Positions 52,852 to 61,580 of a stretch of 64,000 nucleotides of DNA are shown here, piece after piece (position 1 is the stretch's first letter; each line of letters begins with the position of its first letter). The notes beneath the pieces are model-generated. The model was given only the letters and a program-made list of their open reading frames with translations. It was not told where the DNA came from and did not search any database. The position numbers and the translations under genes were made by a program. Origin of the DNA: Jejudonia soesokkakensis (GTDB lineage: Bacteria > Bacteroidota > Bacteroidia > Flavobacteriales > Flavobacteriaceae); NCBI RefSeq assembly GCF_042664795.1, contig NZ_JBHTBN010000004.1, positions 124,001-188,000 of the forward strand, given 5' to 3'.

Positions 52852-55800
52852 ATGAAAAAAATAACACTTTTTTTGCTCCTTATATTTATGAGCATTCCTT
52901 TGATAGCCCAAGTTGGAATAGGGAATATAGACCCTAAATCCACATTGGATATCAGTGCCACAAGTACAGTTACTCCTTCTAATACCGATGGAATTCTAAT
53001 TCCTCGTATGGATGATTTTCCAACCACATCACCTACTGCAGATCAGGATGGTATGATGGTTTTTGCTACAGGAAATGGAACACCTGCCAAAGGATTTTAT
53101 TATTGGAATAATGATGTTATGAGCTGGGTAGCTGTTTCAGGAGCTGGGGGAGGTACTTTAGATGAAGCTTATGATTTTGGAGGTGCTGGTTTGGGTCGTG
53201 TTATTACTGCCGATAATGGTGCGGTTGAAATTCAAGGTAATGGAGGACTTAGAGTTGAAAACAATATAATCGCAGCTGAAAGTATTGTACATGATGCAGA
53301 TACAGATACGTTTGTGCAATTTACACCAGATAGAATTCAATTAGATGCTGGCGGAAGAAACTATATAGATATTCAGCATGCCAGTCAGGAAATAGCTTTT
53401 AATGAAGATAGTACACAAAGCGATTTTAGAGTTGAAAGTGGCAATGAAACCCATATGTTATTTGTAGATGGCAGTGAGGACCGTATAGGCATTAATAGAA
53501 ATAATCCTCAAGCTACTCTTCAAATAGATGGTAATATGGATGGAGACGGATCTGCAATAATTGTAAATGCGGGAGATACTCAAAATGGTGTGGAAATGAA
53601 TTTAAGTGGTACTTCTGTCACAAATATTGACAATGTGGATGGAATTAATATCTCGCATGATGTTGATTTTACTGGAACTGGGGCTAGACCTTCAGGTCTT
53701 TCTGTTACAATGAATGGAAGTTCAACAGATGCAGGGTCAAGTGTACGAGGTCTGCATATTTCCATTAATGGCCCTTCAAATTACCTTGGTAATGTTTATG
53801 GGTCATATATTCAAGAACTATCAACAGCAGACAGCAGACTCTATGGGTATTTTTTTAGTGGAGGAGGTGCAGGTGTTAATAGTGTTTACGGATCATATAA
53901 TACCATTAGTGGTGCTGGAACAGGCGCCGTATACGGTAATTTCAACCTAATGAGTGGACTAGGTACTGGAACGAAATATGGTAGTTACAACAATATTGGC
54001 AGTACGGCAGGAGGAACTCATTATGGTGTATATAGTGATGTACGAAAAACGAATAGCTTTGCAGGGTTTTTTATTGGAAGAGTCTCTTTTGGCACCGATG
54101 GTGTATTAAACAGATATATTATGCCTAGTATTGATGGAACTGCAGGTCAAGTTATAACAACCGATGGAGCTGGGCAGCTTTCATTTAGTACGCTAGCAGC
54201 TGGAGTAGAAAAAATTGACGATCTCTCAGACGGAAAAAGTGATAGTGATGGCTCAGAGGACGGTTCTTCCATATTCTTAGGAGTCAACGCAGGTGCGGCA
54301 GACGATAGCTCTAATAATAGTAATGTGGGTATAGGATATGAGAGCATGTTGGCAAATACTACAGGAAATTTAAACAATGCAATCGGATGGGGAAGTTTAA
54401 GGAGTAATGTTGATGGTTCAAGTAATACTGCGATGGGATACTTGTCCTTATCTGGGAATACTTCGGGAAGTTCAAATACTGCAATTGGCATGCGAACATT
54501 AAATGGGAATGGGACGAACAATAATAATACAGCGATAGGTGCTAACGCAATGTATGTTAGTTCGGGAGCGAATAATGTTGCGGTAGGTACCCAATCATTA
54601 TTTTCATTTAATGGTTCCAATAACACAGCTATTGGCTTAAGTGCAGGGGAAACTACGGGAGGAGATAATAATATTTTTATTGGTCACATGGCAGGTAGTG
54701 GTTCAACGATTGCGAATAACAGATTATTTATTGAAAATACCAACGCAGGTCCAGACAACGCTCTTATTTATGGTGAATTTGGAACCGATGCTACCACTAC
54801 TGGAAATATGCTACGCGCCAACGGAGAATTTCAGATTGGAAACCCTATACTAACAGGCTATAAATTTCCTGTCGTAGATGGGACCGCGAATCAAATATTA
54901 ATGACAAATGGTACAGGGCAATTAACTTTTACCACTCCAGCTACTGGAGTTGAAAAGATCGATGATTTAGCAGATGGTAAAAGTGATAATGATGGAAGTC
55001 AAAATGGTTCTTCAGTGTTTTTGGGGATAAATGCTGGCGCAGCCGATGATAGTTCAGACAACAAAAATGTGGGAGTAGGGTTCCAGGTATTACAAAATAA
55101 TACGACAGGTCAAAATAATACAGCAGCTGGCTATGGTTCACTTAATTCTAATGTTGGTGGCAGTCAAAATACAGCAGTTGGTCTTAGTAGTCTCAATGCC
55201 AATGTAAGTGGAAATAATAATACAGCATTGGGCTATCAGGCTATGTTGGCAAATCAAAGTGGATTTGATAATATCGCAATAGGAAATGGCGCATTGAGAA
55301 CAAATGTGTTATCTGCCTATAATACTTCTGTAGGAACTCAGTCGTTATTCAGTAATACAGGAGCCAGCAATACAGCATTTGGATACCGAGCATTATATTC
55401 AAATGGTACAGGTGCTCGAAATGTTGCTTTAGGGTTAGAAACATTAAACGCAAATACGACAGGAAATGATAATGTAGCTATTGGATATAGAGCTGGAAAT
55501 ACGAGTACAGGTAGTGGAAATGTATTTGTTGGTTCTGAAGCGGGTAGCGGTACTACCGGAAACAATATATTGATAGTAGATAATACCAATGCTAATTCAG
55601 ACAACGCTTTAATTTATGGTGAGTTTGGAGCAGATAATACTTCGACAGGAAATGTTTTGCGTGCCAATGGAGAGTTGCAAATTGGTAATCCAGCCATGGC
55701 GAGTACGGGTTATGCACTTCCTACAAATCGAGGAACAGCTACTAGTGTTTTAACAAGTAATGGAGACGGAACCACTCAATGGGCCGCATCGGGTGGAACA

Positions 55801-56790
55801 ATAACAGCGAGCAATGGACTTACCAAAAACTCAGGTAATGTGAGACTAGGAGGTACATTGCTACAGAATACGACCTTAGATCAGGATAATTTCAATTTTA
55901 TACTTGATCTTTCAGGTACAGGAGATTTTACTGTACAAGATGATGGGAGCTCTATGTTCCAAATAGATGATTCAGGAAACACAAATATTGGCGGGATGCT
56001 AAGTATTCGAAACGGACTTTCAAACCCGTTTACTAAGTTAAATTTATACACGGATACCAATGATGGTGTTTTAGATATTATAAATGCTTCAAATGTAGTT
56101 TCGGTCAAATTTGATGCTACAGGAGATTCATATGTAAATACAGGAGCATTTGGTGTAGGGACATCGTTTCCAAATGAAACGCTCGACGTACAGGGGTCTG
56201 ACCATTCGGGCTTTATTGCTAATTTCACAAACACTTCTACATCAGGAACGGGTACAGATGGAGTTAGTATTCGTTTAAGAGCCTCTAGAGCATTTGAAGA
56301 TAATCATTATATCGCATTTTATAGAAGTAGTACCACATTGGCTGGTCGCATCGAAGGCACTGTCGCAGGAACTGGAGTTAACTATCAGACCACTTCAGAC
56401 AAACGACTCAAAACAAACTTCGCCCAAGAAACTAATGCATTAGGAAAAATTTCTGATTTAAATCCTTTATGGTATGAATATAAAGCTAATCTTGGTGTCA
56501 AAGAGTTTGGATTTTTAGCACAAGAAGTTCAGAAAATAGTACCGCAAATTGTGTCTGGAGACCCAAATGGTGATGTTGAAAAAGAACCTATGACAGTTGC
56601 TTATGGTCGTATCACACCATTACTCACCGCAGGAATGAAAGAACTTATTGAAAAAGTAAAAAAATTAGAATCGGAAAATAAAGAATTAAAACAAACACTT
56701 TCTTTATACCAGAACTTAGAGAAACGTATTACTGTGTTAGAAAATTCAGGCAATTTAATCTCACAAGAAATTCTATTAGAAGAAAAATAA
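52852..56790 (+). CDS. Giant surface protein with YadA-head-like repeats and S74 self-cleaving C-terminus
   Basis: 1312 residues from the ATG at 52852, which starts a signal peptide (to about 19, PLIAQ). N-terminal module VGIGNIDPKSTLDISATST. The middle contains two tandem copies of a 248-residue module, each rich in short repeats such as SSNTAMGYLSL, NNTAIGANAM and NNVAVGTQSLF. These echo the beta-roll heads of YadA/Hia adhesins. The C-terminus is an intramolecular chaperone of the Peptidase_S74 type: TSDKRLKTNF with Ser1182 and Lys1187, then FGFLAQEVQKIVPQIV, and a final coiled coil (about 1260-1295). Ser-Lys at +5 fits the catalytic dyad, so it probably releases its own C-terminal 131 residues after trimer folding. 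Confidence 0.88.
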   Translation: MKKITLFLLLIFMSIPLIAQVGIGNIDPKSTLDISATSTVTPSNTDGILIPRMDDFPTTSPTADQDGMMVFATGNGTPAKGFYYWNNDVMSWVAVSGAGGGTLDEAYDFGGAGLGRVITADNGAVEIQGNGGLRVENNIIAAESIVHDADTDTFVQFTPDRIQLDAGGRNYIDIQHASQEIAFNEDSTQSDFRVESGNETHMLFVDGSEDRIGINRNNPQATLQIDGNMDGDGSAIIVNAGDTQNGVEMNLSGTSVTNIDNVDGINISHDVDFTGTGARPSGLSVTMNGSSTDAGSSVRGLHISINGPSNYLGNVYGSYIQELSTADSRLYGYFFSGGGAGVNSVYGSYNTISGAGTGAVYGNFNLMSGLGTGTKYGSYNNIGSTAGGTHYGVYSDVRKTNSFAGFFIGRVSFGTDGVLNRYIMPSIDGTAGQVITTDGAGQLSFSTLAAGVEKIDDLSDGKSDSDGSEDGSSIFLGVNAGAADDSSNNSNVGIGYESMLANTTGNLNNAIGWGSLRSNVDGSSNTAMGYLSLSGNTSGSSNTAIGMRTLNGNGTNNNNTAIGANAMYVSSGANNVAVGTQSLFSFNGSNNTAIGLSAGETTGGDNNIFIGHMAGSGSTIANNRLFIENTNAGPDNALIYGEFGTDATTTGNMLRANGEFQIGNPILTGYKFPVVDGTANQILMTNGTGQLTFTTPATGVEKIDDLADGKSDNDGSQNGSSVFLGINAGAADDSSDNKNVGVGFQVLQNNTTGQNNTAAGYGSLNSNVGGSQNTAVGLSSLNANVSGNNNTALGYQAMLANQSGFDNIAIGNGALRTNVLSAYNTSVGTQSLFSNTGASNTAFGYRALYSNGTGARNVALGLETLNANTTGNDNVAIGYRAGNTSTGSGNVFVGSEAGSGTTGNNILIVDNTNANSDNALIYGEFGADNTSTGNVLRANGELQIGNPAMASTGYALPTNRGTATSVLTSNGDGTTQWAASGGTITASNGLTKNSGNVRLGGTLLQNTTLDQDNFNFILDLSGTGDFTVQDDGSSMFQIDDSGNTNIGGMLSIRNGLSNPFTKLNLYTDTNDGVLDIINASNVVSVKFDATGDSYVNTGAFGVGTSFPNETLDVQGSDHSGFIANFTNTSTSGTGTDGVSIRLRASRAFEDNHYIAFYRSSTTLAGRIEGTVAGTGVNYQTTSDKRLKTNFAQETNALGKISDLNPLWYEYKANLGVKEFGFLAQEVQKIVPQIVSGDPNGDVEKEPMTVAYGRITPLLTAGMKELIEKVKKLESENKELKQTLSLYQNLEKRITVLENSGNLISQEILLEEK
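54205..55690 (+). repeat. Two tandem 248-residue modules in the S74 protein
   Basis: Module A begins VEKIDDLSDGKSDSDGS at 54205 and module B begins VEKIDDLADGKSDNDGS at 54949, a shift of 744 bases (248 codons). Each continues through GAADDSS, a series of NTAxG-type beta-roll repeats, DNALIYGEFG and ANGEFQIGNP/ANGELQIGNP. The DNA copies are diverged, so the duplication is old. A third start of the repeat appears at the end but lacks the VEKIDD block. Confidence 0.8.
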
Positions 56791-56822
56791 GATTCTCAAC
56801 TATCCCAAATCTTTGAGAATCT

Positions 56823-56857
56823 AAAAGACCGCCTTTGAAGAGGGCGGTCTTTTTTTG
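56823..56857 (+). terminator. Terminator after the S74 protein gene
   Basis: AAAGACCGCC (56824-56833) pairs with GGCGGTCTTT (56843-56852), loop 9 bases, then T-run to 56856. The convergent cphA ends at 56864. Confidence 0.9.
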
Positions 56858-56863
56858 TAAAAA

Positions 56864-59500
56864 CTACTGCGCAAAAATCTTTTCACCACTTGCTTCTTGT
56901 GCCTTAAATTTCTGAACCAAATCTAATGCATCTGGAACCACATCGCTGCATAAAATGATCAAAGAACCTTTTTTTGCATTATTGACGGCATGCGTAATAG
57001 CCTCTTTTTCTGAAGGAATGATTGTCGTTTTGATCTTTGGATCCTTCATTTTAATACCATCATTTAGCATTTTAATAAGCTCTTCTTCTGTTTTGCCTCG
57101 TAATTGCTTGTCTTGGCGGATGATTATTTCATCACTCATCTCTGCAGCAATACTTCCAATTAAATTATTATCCTCAACTCTTCTATCGCCAATTCCGGCA
57201 ATAATACACACCTTGTGAGTAGCTTCCAGATTGTTTGTAAATCGTTGTAACGCTCGCATACCTGCAGGATTGTGCGCATAATCTAATAGAATTTGAAAGT
57301 TCTCAAACTTAAACAGATTTAATCTTCCTGGCGTTTGCGCTGCGGAAGGTATAAAGGTTTCCAAAGCAACTTTCATATCTTCTATGCGGATACCTTGAAC
57401 TTGTGCTGCTAAAACAGCGGCTAACACATTCTGAATCATAAAGTCTGCTTTCCCATCGTAGGTTAACGGAATATTCTCTGCTTTCATGACTCTCATTTTC
57501 CATTCTCCCTTACATATTGTAACATATCCATTTTCATATACAGCGGTAATCCCTCCTTTACGTTGCAAAGCTCTAACTCTCGGATTATTTTCATCCATTG
57601 AAAAAAGAGCAAGGTTACAATTAACACTACGACGCATTTCATAGACCAGATCATCGTCTGCATTTAAAATCGCATAGCCGTCTGGCAATACAGTTTCAGG
57701 GATAACCCCTTTAACTCTAGCCAACTGTTCTATGGTGTGAATTCCTTTTAATCCTAAATGATCTGCAGCAACATTGGTCACTACAGCAACATCACATTTC
57801 TTAAAGCCAAGGCCGGCACGTAATAATCCGCCTCGCGCACATTCTAATACTGCAAAATTGACGGTAGGATCTCGCAAAACGAATTCGGCACTTGCTGGTC
57901 CCGTACAATCTCCTGTCATTAATAATCTATTCTGAATATACACCCCATCACTAGTTGTATAACCTACTCGATACCCTTTCATTTTTGCCATATGCGCAAT
58001 GAGTCTACTGGTAGTAGTTTTGCCATTGGTTCCAGTAATGGCAACTATTGGAATTCGACCTGTATCCCCTGCCGTAGGAAACAGTTTGTCAACTACAGGA
58101 GCTGCCACATTTCGAGGCAATCCCGAAGTAGGTGCTAGGTGCATTCGAAAACCTGGGCCAGCATTAACTTCTAAAACAGCTCCTCCTGTTTCTGATAAGG
58201 GTTTTGAGATATCGCTGGTCATAATATCAATCCCGCAGATATCAAGATCAATTATTTTTGAAATACGTTCTGCCATCGATACATTGGCAGGGTGTATAAT
58301 ATCGGTTATATCTTCGGCAGTACCTCCAGTGCTTAGATTAGCGGTATCTTTTAGAATTAGGCGTTCTCCTTTTGGAAGCACCGACTCTATAGTGTACCCT
58401 GCATCTTTAATGATAGTTTTGGTAAGGTCATTAATGGTGATTTGTGTCAAAACATTTTCATGTCCATAACCTCTACGAGGATCTTTATTTACTTCCATCA
58501 CTAATTCTTCGACTGTAGACTTCCCGTCTCCAATCACATGTGCTGGTGTTCTTTTTGCACCAGCAACCAATACATTATTGATGACTAATAACCTGTAATC
58601 TTCTCCGGTAATATATTTTTCTACAATGACTCTTCTAGAAACATCTTTAGCGGCGTTAAAAGCAACTAATGCATCCTCATAATTGTTAATATCTACGGTA
58701 ATCCCTCTTCCATGATTTCCATCGATAGGCTTGATCACACACGGATACCCTACGTAACTGCAAGCATCTTTTAGGCTACTTTCACGTGAAATAATGTCAC
58801 CTCTTGGAACTTCAACCTCAGCCTGTTCAAGTAAGTATTTAGTATCTTCTTTATCACAAGCAAGCTCCACCCCAATAGATGAAGTTTCAGAGGTTACGGT
58901 TGCCTGGATTCTCTTCTGATTGGCGCCATAGCCTAGCTGGCAAAGCGAATATTTGTTTAAACGTATCCAGGGAATCCCTCTGCTTTCGGCTTCTTCAACA
59001 ATACTGCCTGTACTAGGGCCTAAGCGTTCTGCTTCTCTAAGTTCCCGCATTTTTTGAATATCAGGATCGAGATCATAGTCCTTCGCTTCAATTAAAGCTT
59101 CACATATTTTTACAGAAGCTTCCGCAGCATACCTACCAACATTTTCTTCAATATAACTGAAAACTACATTATAAACCCCTTTTTCTCCGTAATCGCGGGT
59201 TCTTCCGAAGCCAGTATCCATACCAGCTAACGTTTGAATTTCTAATGCAATATGTTCGATAATATGACCCATCCAAGTGCCCTCTTCTACCCGTTGAAAA
59301 AAACCACCTTCGGTCCCGACACTACACCTATGAGAATACATGCTTGGAAACATAGCTTTTAACCGGTCGATAAATCCTGGAATTTTGTTGGAAGGAAACT
59401 CCTCCATCTTTTCCAGATCAAGAACCATAACAATTAGTTTGTGACGGCGAACAGACCAGTAATTGGGGCCACGCATGGCGTTAATTTCTCTTATCTTCAT
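56864..59500 (-). CDS. cphA: Cyanophycin synthetase
   Basis: 878 residues, the usual size. It builds the storage polymer multi-L-arginyl-poly-L-aspartate from Asp and Arg with ATP. N-terminal domain starts MKIREINAMRGPNYWSVRRH. The ATP-grasp domain (about 220-480) has PCVIKPIDGNHGRGITVDIN. The C-terminal Mur-ligase-like domain has the P-loop AITGTNGKTTTSRLIAHMAK, and later MIQNVLAAVLAA and LLDYAHNPAGM. It is cytoplasmic. It is divergent from cyanophycinase at 59608, which links storage and breakdown. Confidence 0.95.
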   Translation of the reverse strand: MKIREINAMRGPNYWSVRRHKLIVMVLDLEKMEEFPSNKIPGFIDRLKAMFPSMYSHRCSVGTEGGFFQRVEEGTWMGHIIEHIALEIQTLAGMDTGFGRTRDYGEKGVYNVVFSYIEENVGRYAAEASVKICEALIEAKDYDLDPDIQKMRELREAERLGPSTGSIVEEAESRGIPWIRLNKYSLCQLGYGANQKRIQATVTSETSSIGVELACDKEDTKYLLEQAEVEVPRGDIISRESSLKDACSYVGYPCVIKPIDGNHGRGITVDINNYEDALVAFNAAKDVSRRVIVEKYITGEDYRLLVINNVLVAGAKRTPAHVIGDGKSTVEELVMEVNKDPRRGYGHENVLTQITINDLTKTIIKDAGYTIESVLPKGERLILKDTANLSTGGTAEDITDIIHPANVSMAERISKIIDLDICGIDIMTSDISKPLSETGGAVLEVNAGPGFRMHLAPTSGLPRNVAAPVVDKLFPTAGDTGRIPIVAITGTNGKTTTSRLIAHMAKMKGYRVGYTTSDGVYIQNRLLMTGDCTGPASAEFVLRDPTVNFAVLECARGGLLRAGLGFKKCDVAVVTNVAADHLGLKGIHTIEQLARVKGVIPETVLPDGYAILNADDDLVYEMRRSVNCNLALFSMDENNPRVRALQRKGGITAVYENGYVTICKGEWKMRVMKAENIPLTYDGKADFMIQNVLAAVLAAQVQGIRIEDMKVALETFIPSAAQTPGRLNLFKFENFQILLDYAHNPAGMRALQRFTNNLEATHKVCIIAGIGDRRVEDNNLIGSIAAEMSDEIIIRQDKQLRGKTEEELIKMLNDGIKMKDPKIKTTIIPSEKEAITHAVNNAKKGSLIILCSDVVPDALDLVQKFKAQEASGEKIFAQ

Positions 59501-59578
59501 ATAAGGTGGGTTTTGTAGTTGTACATTGAGTCGTTGAGAACATTCGTTAAATATATGATTTTCTAGGAGTAAAACTTG

Positions 59579-59586
59579 TATTTTTG
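59579..59586 (+). promoter_or_regulatory. Candidate -7 promoter box of cphB
   Basis: TATTTTTG fits TAnnTTTG, 21 bases before the ATG at 59608. It contains the TTG (59584) at which the open frame begins, so that TTG is unlikely to be the start. Confidence 0.45.
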
Positions 59587-59607
59587 CCAGTAATAATATA
59601 TTTCAAA

Positions 59608-60465
59608 ATGATTGCAAAAGGCACCTTGATCCCAATTGGAGGTAACGAAGACAAAGGAGTAGAAACAAAAGAAATTTACCACTTAGAGTTTATAGAAGAA
59701 GGTATTCTTTCACGAGTAGTAAAAGAAAGTGGTGGTATAAACGCAAAAATTTTAATTATCCCTACAGCTTCTAGTATTCCTGATGAGGTAGGTGAAAATT
59801 ATCTAACTGCCTTCGGAAAACTAGGGTGCAAAAATTTACATGTTCTCAATATTCGTGATCGGGATCAATCTGAAACTCCTACCAATATCCAATTAATGCA
59901 GGAAGCAGATTGTGTGATGTTTTCTGGTGGAAATCAGTCAAACATTACCCGAGCAATCGGTGGAACTACACTTCATAAGATCATGGCAGAACGGTATCAA
60001 AATGAAAATTTTGTCATCGCAGGAACCAGTGCAGGAGCCATGTGTATGAGTCACGAAATGATTACAGGAGGGAGCAGCCAGGAGTCCTTTATTAAAGGAG
60101 CCGTTGGAATGGGCGAGGGAATGAGCTTTATTCCAGAATTGATCATCGACTCGCATTTTATTAGAAGGGGGCGTTTTGGTCGTTTGGCCGAAGCTGTTGC
60201 AAAATTTCCTAAGTTAATTGGTGTAGGACTTGCAGAGGATACCGGACTTATCATCAAAGAGGGAAAGTTTGAAGTGCTAGGATCTGGAATGGTTATTTTG
60301 TTTAATGCAAGAAAAGCTAAACATAACAATCATCACCTTCTTGAAAAAGGGACGCCCATGTCACTTACAAATTTAAAAACGCACATTCTTGCCAGCGGTG
60401 ACCGTTTTAACATTAAAAAGAAAAAAGTAAAAATTAGTCCGCTTCAAATTCCCGTAGTTAAATAA
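59608..60465 (+). CDS. cphB: Cyanophycinase
   Basis: 285 residues from the ATG at 59608. Serine hydrolase of the peptidase S51 family that cuts cyanophycin to beta-Asp-Arg dipeptides. Motifs: KGTLIPIGGNEDKG, VMFSGGNQSNITRAIGGT and FVIAGTSAGAMCMSHEM, where the nucleophile is the Ser of GTSAGA. VGLAEDTGLIIKEG follows. No signal peptide, so it acts in the cytoplasm, as in autotrophic cyanophycin users. It is divergent from cphA and convergent with the isoaspartyl peptidase gene (4 bases apart). Confidence 0.95.
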   Translation: MIAKGTLIPIGGNEDKGVETKEIYHLEFIEEGILSRVVKESGGINAKILIIPTASSIPDEVGENYLTAFGKLGCKNLHVLNIRDRDQSETPTNIQLMQEADCVMFSGGNQSNITRAIGGTTLHKIMAERYQNENFVIAGTSAGAMCMSHEMITGGSSQESFIKGAVGMGEGMSFIPELIIDSHFIRRGRFGRLAEAVAKFPKLIGVGLAEDTGLIIKEGKFEVLGSGMVILFNARKAKHNNHHLLEKGTPMSLTNLKTHILASGDRFNIKKKKVKISPLQIPVVK

Positions 60466-60469
60466 TTAG

Positions 60470-61405
60470 CTAATCTTTATAAATTTTTATTTCTTTTTTT
60501 CCTTCGGAAGACTGACAGGCCCTATACATCCCTTCAGTATTAAAAGGCATGCTAATAGTTCCTTTGGTGTCTACGGCAATTAATCCGCCATCGCCGCCTA
60601 GTAGTTTAATCCGATTTTGAATCACTTCGGAAGCAGCTTCTTCCAAAGACAACCCTTTGTATTCCATCAAACAACTTACATCATAGGCGACAACACCTCT
60701 TATAAAAAATTCGCCACTTCCTGTACAACTTACAGCACAAGTTTTATTATTCGCGTAATTTCCAGCACCAATCATCGGACTGTCACCCAGGCGACCCCAT
60801 TTTTTGTTGGTCATGCCGCCGGTTGAGGTAGCTGCTGCCAAATCCCCATTTTGGTCTAAAGCGACAGCGCCAACTGTTCCAAATTTGCTATCTTTTTTAA
60901 CCGAATGATCTAACTGAAAGGTATTGCTTCCTTTTATTTCCTGCCATTGTTGATAGCGCAATTCATCATAGAAATAGTCGGGTGACATTACATCATACTT
61001 GTTTTCTTTAGCAAACCGCATGGCGCCTTCTCCTGCAAGAAACACATGCTCGCTTTTTTCCATCACATCTCTAGCCAACGAGACCGGATTTTTAATACCT
61101 GTGATCAAGGAAACAGCACCTGCTTGTTGTTCCTTGCCTTCCATGATAGCAGCATCCATTTCGTGGGTGCCTTCGGCTGTAAATACACTTCCTTTTCCGG
61201 CATTAAACAAAGGCGAATCTTCCAATAGTTTAACCGAAGTTTCAACAGCATCTACTGCGCTTCCGTTGGACTCAAGAATGCTATAGCCAGCAGCTAATGC
61301 TTCTTCAAGTGCTTTTCTGTAAGCGGTCTCTTTTTCAGCCGTCATTTGACCTTTCAGAAGTGTGCCAGCGCCGCCGTGAATGGCAATTGTAAATGGGTTG
61401 TTCAT
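60470..61405 (-). CDS. iaaA: Isoaspartyl peptidase/L-asparaginase
   Basis: 311 residues from the ATG at 61405. Plant-type/IaaA Ntn-hydrolase: MNNPFTIAIHGGAGTL start, then autocleavage before Thr177 in KFGTVGAVALDQNGDLAAAT and RLGDSPMIGAGNYAN. It hydrolyses beta-aspartyl dipeptides, the products of CphB, to free Asp and Arg. The frame is open to 61444, but the extra residues have no homology and a TAnnTTTG box lies between. With CphA and CphB it completes the cyanophycin cycle. No signal peptide. Confidence 0.94.
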   Translation of the reverse strand: MNNPFTIAIHGGAGTLLKGQMTAEKETAYRKALEEALAAGYSILESNGSAVDAVETSVKLLEDSPLFNAGKGSVFTAEGTHEMDAAIMEGKEQQAGAVSLITGIKNPVSLARDVMEKSEHVFLAGEGAMRFAKENKYDVMSPDYFYDELRYQQWQEIKGSNTFQLDHSVKKDSKFGTVGAVALDQNGDLAAATSTGGMTNKKWGRLGDSPMIGAGNYANNKTCAVSCTGSGEFFIRGVVAYDVSCLMEYKGLSLEEAASEVIQNRIKLLGGDGGLIAVDTKGTISMPFNTEGMYRACQSSEGKKEIKIYKD

Positions 61406-61423
61406 AGAAAGTATTTCAGAATT

Positions 61424-61431
61424 CAAAAATA
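61424..61431 (-). promoter_or_regulatory. Candidate -7 promoter box of the isoaspartyl peptidase gene
   Basis: TATTTTTG on the minus strand matches TAnnTTTG, 18 bases before the ATG at 61405, supporting that start. Confidence 0.45.
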
Positions 61432-61500
61432 CATCAACTAACACAATTTATATTCTTTTTTCTGAACGGTTCTTTTTACATTTGAAAAACATACAATTAA

Positions 61501-61566
61501 TGTCATGTTGCGCCTGTCGAAGCCTCTTTATTTTCTAATTTGACCTTCGACAGGCTAAGGCTGACA
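61501..61566. repeat. REP-like intergenic palindrome
   Basis: GCCTGTCGAAG (61512-61522) and CTTCGACAGGC (61545-61555) form a perfect 11-base inverted repeat with a 22-base spacer; outer TGTCA (61501-61505) and TGACA (61562-61566) extend it. The right arm, CTTCGACAGGCTAAGGCTGACA in form, recalls a dispersed extragenic repeat I know from other Bacteroidota genomes. It sits in the gap before polA. Confidence 0.6.
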
Positions 61567-61580
61567 AAAACTATTCTAAA

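Noticed and set aside
54147..54626. 159-residue minus-strand frame inside the S74 protein repeats
   Set aside because: Antisense of low-complexity Asn/Gly/Thr repeats; similar mirror frames occur in both modules, so it reflects composition.
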